Shown: piece after piece, positions 13,600 to 13,734 of the stretch
How the letters are laid out: each line of letters opens with the position of its first letter
Numbering within the stretch: position 1 is the first letter of the stretch
Assembly (NCBI GenBank): GCA_964652075.1
Contig: CAZYZQ010000059.1
Location: forward strand, 1 to 13,734
DNA from: CAZYZQ01 sp964652075
Lineage (GTDB): Bacteria > Bacillota > Clostridia > Oscillospirales > Oscillospiraceae
Reading direction: 5' to 3'
DNA length: 13,734 nucleotides
The notes under the pieces: model-generated
What the model was told of the DNA's origin: nothing
Seen by the model: only the letters and a program-made list of their open reading frames with translations
Database searches by the model: none
Program-made: the position numbers and the translations under genes

Positions 13600-13734
13600 A
13601 TGTGGTATTATATAATTAAGTTTATTGCGCCATATAATTTAAAAAAACTTACAGGTTCCTGTAAATCCTTTTGCAAGAAGGTACACAATCCTGTAAATCT
13701 GCCCTTGTCAAATAGAAATTCGATGATTATATGC
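13600..13734 (+). CDS. Possible short cysteine-containing peptide gene, 3' truncated
   Basis: A frame of 45 codons, still open at the window edge, starts at ATG 13600 with AAGGTGG (13588-13594) 5 bases upstream. The product begins MWYYIIKFIAPYNLKK and contains SCKSFCKK, with Cys21, Cys25 and Cys45; the N-terminus is hydrophobic and aromatic and the middle is basic. It could be a small secreted or modified peptide, the start of a larger protein, or chance in AT-rich DNA. It overlaps the proposed minus-strand promoter, and no convincing plus-strand promoter was found (TTGACA at 13548 lacks a well-spaced -10). I do not recognise a family. Confidence 0.25.
   Translation, partial: MWYYIIKFIAPYNLKKLTGSCKSFCKKVHNPVNLPLSNRNSMIIC
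13637..13665 (-). promoter_or_regulatory. Promoter candidate of the surface-protein gene with palindromic operator
   Basis: On the minus strand TTTACA (13665-13660), a 17-base spacer and TTAAAT (13642-13637) match the sigma-A consensus at 5/6 and 4/6 positions. The palindrome TTACAGG-TT-CCTGTAA (13649-13664) overlaps the -35 and spacer, where a repressor would bind. A third half-site, within the repeated TCCTGTAAATC, lies upstream at 13689-13699. The resulting leader would be about 200 bases. A second -10-like TATAAT at 13612-13607 lacks a good -35. Confidence 0.45.

Larger units (their letters stand above)
13424..13734. other. AT-rich intergenic stretch upstream of the surface-protein gene
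   Basis: This 311-base stretch has no complete gene. On the minus strand it holds the leader of the surface-protein gene with a hairpin at 13466-13498 and a promoter/operator candidate at 13637-13665. On the plus strand it holds a short frame open to the window edge. TTTGACA occurs twice at 13531-13537 and 13547-13553, without matching -10 boxes. The right two thirds are clearly richer in A and T than the genes to the left. Confidence 0.7.

Overview
The window looks like a chromosomal stretch of a spore-forming, GC-rich, low-GC-lineage anaerobe. The best guess is a gut Clostridia of the Oscillospiraceae/Ruminococcaceae type. The reasons are spoVAD and spoVAE, an IreB-family regulator, SLH-anchored surface proteins, strong AGGAGG-type ribosome binding sites and consensus sigma-A promoters. 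Genus cannot be fixed from the sequence alone.

Layout. 1-852 is the 3' end of pheT (phenylalanyl-tRNA synthetase beta chain). 913-3177 encodes a large secreted L,D-transpeptidase with three SLH motifs, a beta-helix-like middle and an SH3-like domain. 3256-3501 is ireB with its own promoter and terminator. 3659-4962 is a two-gene unit: a 96-aa protein of unknown function, then a secreted NlpC/P60 endopeptidase with two SH3 domains. 5071-6440 is spoVAD-spoVAE with overlapping ATGA. 6513-6659 is a tiny Asn/Gln/Ser-repeat protein gene, too short for most gene callers. 6811-7062 is a small XRE-type regulator. 7199-10088 is an XRE-TPR regulator followed by an ABC exporter. All of these read rightward. 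A bidirectional terminator at 10094-10133 separates them from a leftward gene, 10136-13423, for a 1095-aa SLH-anchored beta-helix surface protein. The last 311 bases are AT-rich. They hold the leader and probable promoter/operator of that gene, plus a possible short rightward reading frame running off the edge.

How the parts fit. Three genes concern the cell envelope: the L,D-transpeptidase cross-links peptidoglycan, the NlpC/P60 enzyme cuts it, and the SLH protein decorates the wall; IreB belongs to a family linked to PASTA-kinase signalling to the envelope. The spoVA pair and the N/Q/S-rich protein form a sporulation block. Upstream of both lie sigma-G-like sequences with 17-bp spacers (TCATA/CACACTA and GCATA/CAAACTA), which suggests forespore expression. 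The XRE-TPR regulator and the ABC exporter share a promoter motif and probably form one regulated export unit.

The most interesting points are the undescribed-looking QNS-repeat spore-protein candidate behind spoVAE, the palindrome on the regulator promoter with a related element at the exporter promoter, two near-identical terminator stems bracketing the small XRE gene, and the palindromic operator candidate in front of the surface protein. No CRISPR array, transposase, tRNA or rRNA was seen.
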